Positions 7,230-15,991 of a stretch of DNA of 38,119 nucleotides are shown here, in pieces. The stretch is taken from contig CALMON010000200.1 in assembly GCA_937871785.1 (NCBI GenBank), positions 1-38,119 of the forward strand. The letters are read 5' to 3'. Source of the stretch: an uncultured Granulicella sp. (lineage in GTDB: Bacteria; Acidobacteriota; Terriglobia; Terriglobales; Acidobacteriaceae). The notes beneath the pieces were generated by a model, which saw only the letters and a list, made by a program, of their open reading frames with translations, had not been told where the DNA came from and searched no databases. Within the stretch, counting starts at the first letter, position 1. Each line of letters begins with the position of its first letter. Made by a program: the position numbers and the translations under genes.

Positions 7230-10121
7230 ATGCGCCAGATCCTGCTCCTTCCCGCCTTTTTTGCTGCTGCTCTCGGCCTTGCCGGATGCGGAAGTTCGTC
7301 GTCGACAACAACGACAACAACGACGACCACACCCACCGCACCGGCCGCGACGCTTTCCTCCACGCAGCTCAATTTCGCCGGCACCCTGGCGGGAACCACG
7401 ACCGCGGCCCAGACCGTGACGCTGACGAATAGCGGAACGGCGGCGCTGGCCATCAGTGGCATCACACTCGGCGGCACCAATACGTCCAACTTCACGCTGA
7501 CGAACGGTTGCTCCGGCTCGCTGGCCATCGGAGCGAACTGCACGTTTTCCGTCACCTTTTCCCCTACCGCTTCGCCCACCAGCTATTCGGCGACCGTCAG
7601 CGTCGTGACCAATGCGGCCACCGCCACCCAGACAGTAGCCTTGGCGGGAACCTCGCTGACGCCGGGCGCCACGCTATCGACCACCGGTCTCACCTTTGCT
7701 GGAACGGCCCCCGGAGCCAACAGCCCCGCGCAAACCGTGACGCTCACGAGCAGCGGAACGGCTCCGCTCACCATCGGCAGCGTCACGGTCGGCGGAACCA
7801 ACGGGTCGAATTTTACGTTGACCAACGGCTGCTCGGGCACCCTGGCCACTGGCGCCAGCTGCTCCTTTTCCGTGACGTTTGCCCCCGGAGCCTCGGCTAC
7901 CGCCGGCACCGTTGACATCGGCGCGATCAACATCATCACCAACGCGCCGACATCACCGCAGGCCGTCAATCTGATCGGCACCACGACAGCCTCGGCCGCG
8001 CCCACGGCCATCCTGTCGTCCACATCGCTCACCTTCCCGGCCACCGCTTCCGGAGCGACCAGCCCTTCGCAGACGGTAACGCTGTTCAACACCGGCACGG
8101 CCGCTCTTACCATCGGCAGCCTCACCCTGGGCGGCTCCAATGCGACGAACTTCACCCTGACCAGCGGCTGCGCCAACACGCTGGCGGCCGGTGCGAGCTG
8201 CCCGATTTCCGTCACCTTCTCCCCGGGCTCCGCGATCGCCACAATCGCGTACAGCGCCGCCATCACCCTGGTGACGAACGCCACTCCCGCCACCCAGACC
8301 ATCAGCCTTTCGAGCAGCAGCTCCGTCTCGTCGCAGTGTGCCGCCACCGTTCCGCGCAAGGCGAACCCGAGCACCACCAGCAACTACGCTGGTTCAACGT
8401 TCACCGGGAAAGTGCTTGCCGGAACCACCCCCATGATCGGTGCCAGCGTGCAGCTTTACGCTGCGGGAAGCGCTGGCAACGGGTCCACGCCGATGGCCAT
8501 CGGCTCTTCCACCGTTACCGACGCGAACGGCGCCTTCAGCATCACGAAGTCGTATACCTGCCCCTTCAACCTATCGACTCTGTACCTGGTGTCGACCGGG
8601 GGCAAGCCCGGCGCGACCGGCACGGCCAACTCAGGCGCGGTTCTGCTCAGCGTCCTCGGCACCTGCGCTTCGGTCACCACGGGTACCAGCTACGTCGTCG
8701 ACGAAGCCACCACTGTAGCGGGAGCTTACGCCTTGGCGCAGTTCCTCGTTCCTGGCGGCAAGGCCGGCGCCAGCTCCACCAACTTCCTCGGCCTGCAACT
8801 GGCGGCGGCCAGCGCGGCCAACCTCGTCAATCCGCTCACGGGAACCTCCCCCGGCGCCACCTTTCCCGCCAGCGCAACGCCTCCTTCTGCGCTGATCAAC
8901 ACGCTTGCGGATGTGCTCAACGCCTGCGTCGTGGGCGGCTCGTCGACGACGGCCTGCACGCAGCTGTACGCATCGGTGGGCAATAGCGTTTCCGCACTGC
9001 CCACCAACACGCTCGACGCGGTGCTGAGCCTCGCGCTCAATCCCGCTGCCGGAAAGAGCCTGTACACCTTGTCGCAGACGTCCACGGCCTACACCCCGGG
9101 GCTTACGGCGGCGCCTACCGACTGGACCATGTACATCACCTACACAGGCGGTGGCATGAACGGCCCGTCCGGAGTCGGCGTGGACTCGACGGGTAACGTC
9201 TGGGTCGCCAGCTACTTCAACGCAGCGTCCTACTTCACCAACACCGGAAAAGCGGTGTTCCCCACCGGCATCACCGGGAATTACTTGCAGGAGTCTTACG
9301 GGCTCGCCGTCGATCAGAGCGACAATGCCTGGATTCCGGACGAGCAGGGACCGTATGGCATCAACAGCGGCATCGGCTCTGTAACGGTGTTGAACACGGC
9401 TGGAAGCTCGGCGGCAGGTGCCACGGGATACTCGGCTGGGGGCATCAACTTCCCGGTTGCGGACGCGATCGATACTGGCGGCACCACCTGGGTGGTGGAC
9501 TACGGAAACTCGCACGTCACACTGCTGAACCCTTCCGGCACACCGATTTCCGGTACCTCCGGCTACGCCAGCAACCTGTTCGACTTTCCCGTTGCCGTGG
9601 CTGTCGACGCCAACTGCTACGGCTACATCGCCAACCAGAGCAGCAACACAATCACCCGCGTGGCACAGGACGGCAGCAGCTTCACGAACTTTGTCGTCGG
9701 CAGCGGTGCCTCCGGGGTCGCCGTCGATGCCGGCAATAACGTCTGGTCGGCCAACTACTACGGCAACTCGGTCGGCCTGCTGGCGGCAAATGGAACGGTT
9801 GTTTCAAGCAGCTTGTCCGGTGGCGGCATCAACCATCCGCAGGGAGTTGCCATTGACGGCAACGGTAACGTCTGGTTGACGAACTACCGCGGACCGGCTC
9901 TCACCGAGCTGTCGGCGGCGACGAGCACCTCCCCTGGAGCAGCGCTTTCGCCCTCGGTCGGCTACGGTCCAGACGCGAACCTGCTGGAAGCGTTTGGGTT
10001 GGCGATCGACCCGAGCGGCAACATCTGGGTCACGAACTTCGGCAACAACACGCTGACGGAGTTCATCGGCATCGCCGCCCCGGTCAAAACGCCGCGGTTC
10101 GGACCAGTCGTTCAGCCGTAG
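7230..10121 (+). CDS. Choice-of-anchor-D lipoprotein with NHL-like beta-propeller
   Basis: 963 residues from the ATG at 7230. Signal peptide with lipobox LAGC (near residue 20), then a Ser/Thr run encoded by ACA/ACG repeats, which is a likely surface linker. Three Ig-like repeats of about 105 residues follow (about 37-355), each with QTVTL near the start, NFTLT, and a Cys pair (NGCSG/GANC-type); these are choice-of-anchor-D (ASPM/SPD-2/Hydin-like) domains. A central segment (about 360-640) with a carboxypeptidase-regulatory-like fold candidate follows, and the C-terminal third is a propeller with repeated GVAVD..GNVWVANY units typical of NHL/SMP-30-like proteins. It is probably displayed on the cell surface. 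It lacks a C-terminal PEP-CTERM signal, so it is not an obvious exosortase cargo despite lying 144 bases downstream. A terminator follows. Confidence 0.85.
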   Translation: MRQILLLPAFFAAALGLAGCGSSSSTTTTTTTTTPTAPAATLSSTQLNFAGTLAGTTTAAQTVTLTNSGTAALAISGITLGGTNTSNFTLTNGCSGSLAIGANCTFSVTFSPTASPTSYSATVSVVTNAATATQTVALAGTSLTPGATLSTTGLTFAGTAPGANSPAQTVTLTSSGTAPLTIGSVTVGGTNGSNFTLTNGCSGTLATGASCSFSVTFAPGASATAGTVDIGAINIITNAPTSPQAVNLIGTTTASAAPTAILSSTSLTFPATASGATSPSQTVTLFNTGTAALTIGSLTLGGSNATNFTLTSGCANTLAAGASCPISVTFSPGSAIATIAYSAAITLVTNATPATQTISLSSSSSVSSQCAATVPRKANPSTTSNYAGSTFTGKVLAGTTPMIGASVQLYAAGSAGNGSTPMAIGSSTVTDANGAFSITKSYTCPFNLSTLYLVSTGGKPGATGTANSGAVLLSVLGTCASVTTGTSYVVDEATTVAGAYALAQFLVPGGKAGASSTNFLGLQLAAASAANLVNPLTGTSPGATFPASATPPSALINTLADVLNACVVGGSSTTACTQLYASVGNSVSALPTNTLDAVLSLALNPAAGKSLYTLSQTSTAYTPGLTAAPTDWTMYITYTGGGMNGPSGVGVDSTGNVWVASYFNAASYFTNTGKAVFPTGITGNYLQESYGLAVDQSDNAWIPDEQGPYGINSGIGSVTVLNTAGSSAAGATGYSAGGINFPVADAIDTGGTTWVVDYGNSHVTLLNPSGTPISGTSGYASNLFDFPVAVAVDANCYGYIANQSSNTITRVAQDGSSFTNFVVGSGASGVAVDAGNNVWSANYYGNSVGLLAANGTVVSSSLSGGGINHPQGVAIDGNGNVWLTNYRGPALTELSAATSTSPGAALSPSVGYGPDANLLEAFGLAIDPSGNIWVTNFGNNTLTEFIGIAAPVKTPRFGPVVQP

Positions 10122-10144
10122 TCCGCATCCACCCTCAGACAGCA

Positions 10145-10171
10145 AGAGCCCGCGGCGATCCCGCGGGCTCT
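10145..10171 (+). terminator. Intrinsic-type terminator after the propeller lipoprotein
   Basis: An inverted repeat pairs AGAGCCCGCGG (10145-10155) with CCGCGGGCTCT (10161-10171) around a 5-base loop, 23 bases after the stop codon. The following sequence (CGCTCGTTT) is only modestly U-rich. Confidence 0.7.
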
Positions 10172-10282
10172 CGCTCGTTTACACGGTTGCTGGACCGCCG
10201 TCGTGTCTGCTGTCGGGCGGTTCCGACCTCAGCCCAGGATGACAACCTTCAATAGCCGAGCTACACCTGTGGAGAAAACGGT

Positions 10283-10564
10283 CTAGTTCAGCCGGAACCG
10301 CTCCCGCATAAGGCGCTGGAAGCGCGGCTTCCAGATCAGGTCGTAGGCAAGCTCCTTTTCAGGAAACATCCGCAACGCTGCGTTACGCGCTTCGGCGATC
10401 ATCCGCGACGCTTCGTCCAGCGTCAGTGAGCTGTCCTGCGCAACGGTCTGCATCACCAGATCCATCATGAACTGCATTCGCCGAATCTGACGGCGCTCCA
10501 CTTCCTGAGCGTCTGCGGCTGTGTCCGGGGTCACAGGGTCGTTGCGAATCGCTTCCGGTTCCAT
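10283..10564 (-). CDS. Small protein of unknown function
   Basis: 93 residues from the ATG at 10564, chosen because GGAG lies 7 bases upstream; an in-frame ATG at 10603 would add 13 residues but has no ribosome site. The protein is soluble, helical and charged, without signal peptide or membrane helix. The centre is rich in Arg, Gln and Met (RRQIRRMQFMMDLVMQTVAQ) and the C-terminus is basic (KPRFQRLMRERFRLN). I do not recognise a family. It lies after the terminator of the lactonase-like gene on the same strand, so it probably has its own promoter. Confidence 0.7.
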   Translation of the reverse strand: MEPEAIRNDPVTPDTAADAQEVERRQIRRMQFMMDLVMQTVAQDSSLTLDEASRMIAEARNAALRMFPEKELAYDLIWKPRFQRLMRERFRLN

Positions 10565-10636
10565 GGCTCGACTCCATTTCTCCAGATTGGATGATTGTTC
10601 CATCAACCGCGAACCAAGCGCGATGGCGGTGAAACG

Positions 10637-10666
10637 GCAAAGCCCCGGCCAGGACCGGGGCTTTGC
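10637..10666 (-). terminator. Terminator-like hairpin after the first lactonase-like gene
   Basis: A perfect 12-bp inverted repeat, GCAAAGCCCCGG (10637-10648) with CCGGGGCTTTGC (10655-10666), has a 6-base loop and sits about 36 bases past the stop of the gene ending at 10702. On the minus strand it is followed by CGTTTC, a weak U tract. Confidence 0.65.
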
Positions 10667-10701
10667 AAGAGCACTCAGGTGAGGCGCTCGGTTGGCTGAT
10701 C

Positions 10702-11925
10702 TTACGGGTTGACCAGCGAGCTGGAGTGCTCGCCATTGGCAGCCGTTGCAACACACGAAAGCTGATTGCCCGCGGAAAAGGCCGTGTTCTCAATCGCTTT
10801 CAGGGCGCCGGTGTGTGGGTCCAACTGGGCACCAGAAACCGAATTGTCCAGGTAGTTGGAGGTGTACAGGTAGATACCCAAGGCAGGTTCGATGGTGACA
10901 CAGGTCGGTCCCGTAGCGACCGTGGTACCGTTCGTTCCGGCAACTCCCGAAGGTTGACCGCTTGCCGGATCAAGAACATAGGTTCCCACCGTGCTGGCAC
11001 CGTAGTTAGCGGTATACAGGTACTTGCCACGCGGGTCGATCGTCACGTTTACGGGGAAGAACCCCGTCAGGAACGGGGCGTTCACCATGGCTGTGAGTGT
11101 TCCCGGTGAAGTCGAGCCGATAACGTTATATCCGTAGAGCTGGTTCGTGGCTTTGTCCGTCACATACACGAAGCGCGACGTGGGGTCCTCAACAATGCCA
11201 CTGGGGCTAACGCCTGCCGAAAAGCCGGTAGCCACTGTTTTGTTGCTGACCGTCGTGATCGTCGTTCCGGGAACAGGGCTCAACGCTCCGGTCGTGGTAT
11301 TTTGCGCAAAGCCGAGAACCTGCCCCTGCGCCGTGCCGGAGCTGTTTGTATCCGCGTCGACCACATACACAAAGTGCGTCAGGGCGCTGGTCGCCACACC
11401 CACGGGATTGTTTCCGACGTTCTGCGTCGTCGGTGTACCGAGGCTGTTGTCACTGTTGATCGGGAAAATGGTTACGCCGCCGGGGCCGGGGGACGCCGGT
11501 GTAAAGCCGTTCTGGTAGGTGAACGTCACATACAGGAACGCGCCGGCCGGGTCGATCGCGGCCGCGGTCGGATAGCTTCCCGTGATGTTGTACTGGTGTT
11601 GGCCGTAAAGCTTGCCATCGGTGCCGATGGCCAACTCGGTCACCTTGTTGTCCTGGCTGCCACCGATCACGTAGATGAACTTGCCATTCGGCGCCGTCAC
11701 GATGCTGACCGGGTTCGTCAACTGCGACGTAAACGGCGAGCCGGCAATCTGAGTCAGCGAACCAGTCTGGTAATCCACGTTGAACGCCGACACGCCGCCG
11801 TTCTGCGCTGAAACCGCGTACACATACGCCACCGTATAGTCGCGGCTGCAGGCCGTTATGCCGAGCCCGGTAGCGAGGGACACCATGGTGGCCAATGCCG
11901 CGCGGCCAATCTTGTTACGCTTCAT
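10702..11925 (-). CDS. Lactonase-family beta-propeller lipoprotein (paralogue A)
   Basis: 407 residues with a lipoprotein signal (hydrophobic 9-24, then ITAC) and a seven-bladed-type propeller built of about 45-60-residue repeats. Recurring elements are a blade ending in YVYAVS, FIYVIGG or YLYTANYG followed by a G-x-L/V turn, as in YVDPxTGxL-type YncE/6-phosphogluconolactonase-like proteins. In this group the fold is certain but enzyme activity rarely is; the lipid anchor argues for an envelope role rather than the pentose phosphate pathway. The ATG at 11925 has AAGGAAAGCGC in front. It is a tandem paralogue of the gene at 12027-13238, with 101 bases between them, and ends at a strong hairpin. 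Confidence 0.85.
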   Translation of the reverse strand: MKRNKIGRAALATMVSLATGLGITACSRDYTVAYVYAVSAQNGGVSAFNVDYQTGSLTQIAGSPFTSQLTNPVSIVTAPNGKFIYVIGGSQDNKVTELAIGTDGKLYGQHQYNITGSYPTAAAIDPAGAFLYVTFTYQNGFTPASPGPGGVTIFPINSDNSLGTPTTQNVGNNPVGVATSALTHFVYVVDADTNSSGTAQGQVLGFAQNTTTGALSPVPGTTITTVSNKTVATGFSAGVSPSGIVEDPTSRFVYVTDKATNQLYGYNVIGSTSPGTLTAMVNAPFLTGFFPVNVTIDPRGKYLYTANYGASTVGTYVLDPASGQPSGVAGTNGTTVATGPTCVTIEPALGIYLYTSNYLDNSVSGAQLDPHTGALKAIENTAFSAGNQLSCVATAANGEHSSSLVNP

Positions 11926-11951
11926 GCGCTTTCCTTACGTCGAACCGGGGA

Positions 11952-11987
11952 TTCCGGCCCTTGTTGGTCCAGCCGATGGGGCCGGAA
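11952..11987 (-). terminator. Hairpin between the two lactonase-like genes
   Basis: TTCCGGCCC (11952-11960) pairs with GGGCCGGAA (11979-11987). A second small hairpin, CCCGCC (12008-12013) with GGCGGG (12019-12024), lies directly past the stop at 12027. Neither has a U tract on the minus strand, so these may be weak terminators or RNA-stabilising hairpins. Confidence 0.35.
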
Positions 11988-12026
11988 CGTACTCGTGGTT
12001 CCACCACCCCGCCTTGGGGGCGGGAG

Positions 12027-13238
12027 TTAGTTCACGTTGCCGCTGATGGCCAGGCACTTGGCGACGCCGCTGGCAGGGAACGTCGACCCGCGTGACAAGC
12101 TCGACAGTTCGCCCGTCGTCGAATCGATGACCTTACCGGTCACCGTTCCGTCGTTCTGGTTGGACACATAGATGTACTGGTTGGTGGGGTCTTCGACCAT
12201 GCACACCGGGTTAGAGCCTACCGTGTAGGGCGAACCCGCAATGGCCTGCAGTTGGCTGGTCGATGCGTTGATCGTGAACGCCGAAATCGAGCTGAAGGGT
12301 CCTGTCGGTGTCGGATTCGCGGTTGCATTCAGCACATACAGGTACTTGCCGCTGTTATCCACCAGCGAGTAAACCGGGTTGCTGGTGCCCGTGATGTTGT
12401 TCACGACGCCACCGGTCAGCGGCGTCAGCGCGCAGCTTGCACCCACGGTGTACGGGAAGATTCTGTTCGAAGGCCCATCTGTCATGTAGATGTTGGCGCC
12501 ATTGCCGTTGATCGAGGTCAATCCACTCGCACCGACGATCGAGATTTCGCCGCTGGTCGTAGTTGCCAGCACGCCACTGGTGCCAAAAGCGTAGGGGAAT
12601 ACCGCGTTCTGGGTGGAATCGAGCGTCAGCAGACAGCCGCCGGCGGTCTTCATCATGATGGGCGCCACGCCGACGTTGAAGTAAGGGATGCCGGCCGGAA
12701 ACGCCGTCGTCTTCACATTGGTGTTCACCACCAGCGTCAGGCGGCCGGTGTCCGCATCGGACGAAAACGCCGTGATCGAGCCCACGCCAGAGCCATCGGG
12801 GGAAAAGCGATCCAGCACATAAAGGTATTGGCCGGTACCGTCAAACTGCGCCCACACGGGAATTTGGCCCTGACTGGAATACGTTTGCTGAAAGGTAAGC
12901 ACGCCGTCGTTGCCGACGCTGTAGAGCGAAATGCCGCTCGAGGTTGCCTTGGTTTTCGCGTCGCCGCCCGTGCCCTGGTTGATCACGTAGACGAATCGTC
13001 CGGCGGCCTTCACCACGATCGACACCGGGTTCACGCCACCCGAGCTGTACGGCGACCCGGGCGACTGCGTCAGGTTGCCGGTAAAGTCGTCGATCTTGTA
13101 CCCCGTGATCTGGTTGTACTGGTCGCCCAGAACCCACATAAAACCGACCGTGCCGCCGCCGCAGGCGGTCATCCCCAAACCCAGTGCCAATGCTGCAAAC
13201 GTAGCCGTGGCTACACGGCCAATCGAACGAAACTTCAT
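12027..13238 (-). CDS. Lactonase-family beta-propeller lipoprotein (paralogue B)
   Basis: 403 residues. Lipoprotein signal ending in MTACGGG, then the same propeller architecture as the downstream neighbour, with repeated blades such as FVYVINQGTG, YLYVLDRFS, YLYVLNATAN and YIYVSNQND. Shared phrases (a GSPYSSGGVNPVSIV blade here, GSPFTSQLTNPVSIV there) show the two arose by tandem duplication and then diverged. The Shine-Dalgarno region AAAGGAAGCGC before the ATG at 13238 matches that of the MlaD-like gene. A cell-envelope binding or scaffold role is inferred from the lipid anchor; lactonase activity is not established by sequence. Confidence 0.85.
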   Translation of the reverse strand: MKFRSIGRVATATFAALALGLGMTACGGGTVGFMWVLGDQYNQITGYKIDDFTGNLTQSPGSPYSSGGVNPVSIVVKAAGRFVYVINQGTGGDAKTKATSSGISLYSVGNDGVLTFQQTYSSQGQIPVWAQFDGTGQYLYVLDRFSPDGSGVGSITAFSSDADTGRLTLVVNTNVKTTAFPAGIPYFNVGVAPIMMKTAGGCLLTLDSTQNAVFPYAFGTSGVLATTTSGEISIVGASGLTSINGNGANIYMTDGPSNRIFPYTVGASCALTPLTGGVVNNITGTSNPVYSLVDNSGKYLYVLNATANPTPTGPFSSISAFTINASTSQLQAIAGSPYTVGSNPVCMVEDPTNQYIYVSNQNDGTVTGKVIDSTTGELSSLSRGSTFPASGVAKCLAISGNVN

Positions 13239-13486
13239 GCGCTTCCTTTATGCCTGCCGACTGCCGCGACCCAGCCCGCGACGTACAGCCGCGGAAGAGA
13301 AGGGTAGAACATGTCTCGGGAGGAGGTACCGAATCCTGCCCTTATTGTAGAGACTACGAGCGCTTTATGCCACTTTCGTTCGCTCGCAGCACCGTGCCCG
13401 TCGTATGGCTTTCCAGCGAAGGGACCTAGTTTTTGTTTGGACTCCGCCGCCGCCAAAAGGTTTGGGACCCCATACTCAAAAAAGCA
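13239..13486. other. Intergenic region between paralogue B and the M13 peptidase gene
   Basis: I see no convincing gene here. The half near 13239 must hold the promoter of paralogue B; a TACAAT on the minus strand near 13350 is a weak -10 candidate. The other half, about 13400-13486, directly precedes the terminator of the M13 gene and has a proline-rich open frame on the plus strand (TPPPPKGLGPHT) that reads like a dispersed intergenic element rather than a protein. Confidence 0.4.
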
Positions 13487-13508
13487 AACCCGGGCCGAAG
13501 CCCGGGTT
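13487..13508 (-). terminator. Intrinsic terminator of the M13 peptidase gene
   Basis: AACCCGGG (13487-13494) pairs with CCCGGGTT (13501-13508) around a CTTCGG-type loop. On the minus strand the stem is followed by TGCTTTTTTG, a real U tract. It lies 32 bases past the stop codon. Confidence 0.85.
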
Positions 13509-13539
13509 CCGTCAGCGTTCCAACGAGCGGTGCAGTCCC

Positions 13540-15615
13540 TTACCAGGTGCGGCAGCCGCCCGTCGCCGGCATCATCGGCTGGCCGGCCTTGCAGCCGAAC
13601 GCCTTGCCGAACTCCTCGAAGTTCTGCACGGTACCCTTGACGCGCCATTCGCCGGAAGAGTGCGGATCGGTCTTGGCCAGCACGCGCGCGGACTGCTCCG
13701 TCTGGTTCTGGCACCAGATCTGTCCGAACGAGATGAAGAAGCGCTGCGCCGGCGTGTAGCCTTCAAACGTGCCGTTCACGCTCAAGGGTTCGGAAGCCGC
13801 TCCGGGGACGGCGAGGGTCGCCTGCAGCGCCTGGAAAGCGATCCGGATGCCGCCATTGTCGGCCGTGTTTTCGCCCAGGGTCAGGTGCCCATTCAGGTTC
13901 TGCCCGGGAGCCACCTGGAAGCCGTCGTATTCCTTGGCCATGCACTCAGTGCGCTCGTGGAACTTGGCCAGATCGTCTTCGGTCCACCACACCCGCACGT
14001 TGCCATGGAGGTCGTACTTCGAGCCCTGGTCGTCGAACCCGTGGGTCATCTCATGGCCGATCACCACGCCGATGCCTCCGAAGTTCACCGCCGCGTCCTT
14101 CGTGGCCTCATAAAACGGGGGCTGCAGGATGCCGGCAGGGAAGTTGATATTGTTTTGCGGCGGGTTGTAATAGGCGTTCACGGGCGGCGGCGTCATGCCC
14201 CACTCCGTCGGGTCGACCGGCATGCCGAACTTTGCCAGGTTGCGCTTGCGCTCGTAGGCTCCGGACGACATCACGTTGCCGACCAGGTCGTCGCGCTTCA
14301 CCACCACGGTGGAATAATCCTTCCAATGGTCCGGATAGCCGATCTTGTCGGTGATCGCGTCCAGCTTTTTACGCGCTTCCACCTTGGTCGTATCGCTCAT
14401 CCAGGGCAGGGTTTGCAGGTCGGCGGCCATGGCGGCTTCAAGCGCATGCACCAGCTTTTCCATATTTTCCTTGGACGAACCGGGAAAGTTCTGCTTCACC
14501 CAGTCCTGCCCGACGGCTTCGCCCAGAGCCATGTCCGTCATGCGCGTGCAGCGCTTCCAGCGGGGCTGCTCTTCCTTTTGCCCATTCAGCGTGCGGTTGA
14601 AGAAGTCGAAAGTGGGTTCTGAAAACGACTTGCTCAGCAGCGGCGCTTCGGCATGGACGGCGTGCCAGCGCAGGTAGCTTTTGATGGCCGTCAGGGTGCC
14701 GTGCGAAAGCTCGTACTCCACGGTGGTCACGTACTGCGGCGAGCTGACGTTCAGGGTCTTGGCCGGCAGGCTGATGTCGTTGAAGTAGGCCTGCCAGTTA
14801 TAGTCCGGGCTCAGCTTCGTGACTTCCGCGACGGTCATGATGTGGTACCGCTTGGCGGGGTCGCGCAATTCGACGCGGTCCATCGAGCCCTTGGCCAGCT
14901 CATACTCGATCCAGAATGCATTGGCGGCTTCGGTCGAGGCCTGCTCGGGGGTGTCGCCGATCAGCACAAACATCTGCTTGATGTGGTCGATGTACTGCTC
15001 GCGAATCTTCTGGTAGCGAGCCGATGGGTTCAGGTAATAGTCGCGGTCCGGCAGCGTGATGCCGCCCTGTCCGGTCGCGGCGATCTGCTGCGTGCTGTCC
15101 ACCTGGTCCTGGGTGATGGCGACGCCGAAAAAGGCGCCGCCGCCACGCCGGTCCTGCTTGGCGTTGAACGCCGGCAGGTCGCGAATGCTGCGCAGGGCGG
15201 CGATGGAGTCAAGCTGTGGCTGCAAGGGCTTGGCGCCGAGCTGTTCTACTTTGTCGGTGTCCATGCAGGCGGCAAAATAGTCGCCGTATTGCTTCTGTAG
15301 CGGCGTCTTGGGAGCGTCGGCGGCAGCCTTCAGCTCGCTGTACAGAAGGTAGTTGTTGTAGTCGGCGAGCTCGTTGAAGCGGCCCCAGCGCACCTGGTCG
15401 GACGGGATAGGGTTGTTTTTGTTCCAGTTGCCGCAGGCGTACTGGTAGAAGTCGACGCAGGGATCGACTGTCTTATCGATGGAGGTCAGGTCGAAGATGA
15501 CGGGCTTCTTCGGAATCGACGTGGGTCCCGGAGGCGTATCGGTTGCGACGAAGCTTTGCGCGCCGCAAACACCGGCCGACAGCAGAAGCAGGGAAGAAAG
15601 AATACGGATGCGCAT
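13540..15615 (-). CDS. M13 family metallopeptidase (neprilysin/PepO-like)
   Basis: 691 residues with a signal peptide (about 1-19, ending CGA). A two-lobed M13 zinc peptidase: the N-terminal lobe begins with DPCVDFYQYACGNW, the family hallmark. The zinc site is HEMTH (521-525) with the third ligand E582 in GENTADNGG, and the chain ends with the family's C-x-x-W (CRTW). All catalytic residues are present and the length is normal. It probably degrades peptides in the periplasm or outside the cell. The ATG at 15615 is preceded by GAGGAGATCT. The gene stands alone: its own terminator follows, and the upstream region is shared with a divergent small ORF. Confidence 0.95.
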   Translation of the reverse strand: MRIRILSSLLLLSAGVCGAQSFVATDTPPGPTSIPKKPVIFDLTSIDKTVDPCVDFYQYACGNWNKNNPIPSDQVRWGRFNELADYNNYLLYSELKAAADAPKTPLQKQYGDYFAACMDTDKVEQLGAKPLQPQLDSIAALRSIRDLPAFNAKQDRRGGGAFFGVAITQDQVDSTQQIAATGQGGITLPDRDYYLNPSARYQKIREQYIDHIKQMFVLIGDTPEQASTEAANAFWIEYELAKGSMDRVELRDPAKRYHIMTVAEVTKLSPDYNWQAYFNDISLPAKTLNVSSPQYVTTVEYELSHGTLTAIKSYLRWHAVHAEAPLLSKSFSEPTFDFFNRTLNGQKEEQPRWKRCTRMTDMALGEAVGQDWVKQNFPGSSKENMEKLVHALEAAMAADLQTLPWMSDTTKVEARKKLDAITDKIGYPDHWKDYSTVVVKRDDLVGNVMSSGAYERKRNLAKFGMPVDPTEWGMTPPPVNAYYNPPQNNINFPAGILQPPFYEATKDAAVNFGGIGVVIGHEMTHGFDDQGSKYDLHGNVRVWWTEDDLAKFHERTECMAKEYDGFQVAPGQNLNGHLTLGENTADNGGIRIAFQALQATLAVPGAASEPLSVNGTFEGYTPAQRFFISFGQIWCQNQTEQSARVLAKTDPHSSGEWRVKGTVQNFEEFGKAFGCKAGQPMMPATGGCRTW

Positions 15616-15725
15616 AGATCTCCTCGGAAACAGGCCCAGGCAAAAGTGAAGGATGCTGCCAGCATACGCCAGTACGGACGTGTGTGAAAGCTGTGTGACC
15701 TGGGATTGTGAAAGGAGACGAAGGG

Positions 15726-15878
15726 ATGATGCGAAAAGTCTCGCATTCTCAGTTGCGGGAATCGCTGGCCGAAATCATTGCGGTCGGCAGCAAACGCCAG
15801 GCAGGCCCGTATGTCCTGCTCGGTGAGCTACGGGAAAGTCACGCAGAACCTCTATACGTCATGCTACCCGCAAGGTAG
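15726..15878 (+). CDS. Possible 50-residue small protein
   Basis: An ATG-ATG start at 15726 follows AAAGGAG with a spacer of 8 bases, one of the best ribosome sites in the window, and the frame runs 50 codons to a double TAG. The peptide is soluble and amphipathic with an unremarkable composition: a basic start (MMRKVSHSQL), a helix-like RESLAEIIAVG, then GPYVLLGELRES and a hydrophobic end. It has no signal peptide or membrane helix. It lies in the 376-base gap between the divergent M13 gene and the minus-strand MlaD-like gene; nothing else in that gap looks coding. I recognise no family. It could also be a chance frame, so confidence is moderate. Confidence 0.45.
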   Translation: MMRKVSHSQLRESLAEIIAVGSKRQAGPYVLLGELRESHAEPLYVMLPAR

Positions 15879-15991
15879 TAGAGCACGTCGGCTACGGTCA
15901 TGCGCAGACCGACAACCGCATGTTGTCGTCGAGGGGAACGGCTGGCATCGTGCCGCGATCGTCCTTCCCACCCCGTAGGTTTCGGCTACGA
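15879..15991. other. Short non-coding stretch after the small ORF
   Basis: Between the small ORF and the end of the MlaD-like gene I see no gene, no clear terminator and no repeat. Confidence 0.4.

Noticed and set aside
7230-10121. Propeller lipoprotein as exosortase cargo.
   Set aside because: No C-terminal tripartite sorting signal; it has its own lipobox.
15726-15878. Small ORF as part of a toxin-antitoxin pair.
   Set aside because: No partner frame overlaps or follows it on the same strand.
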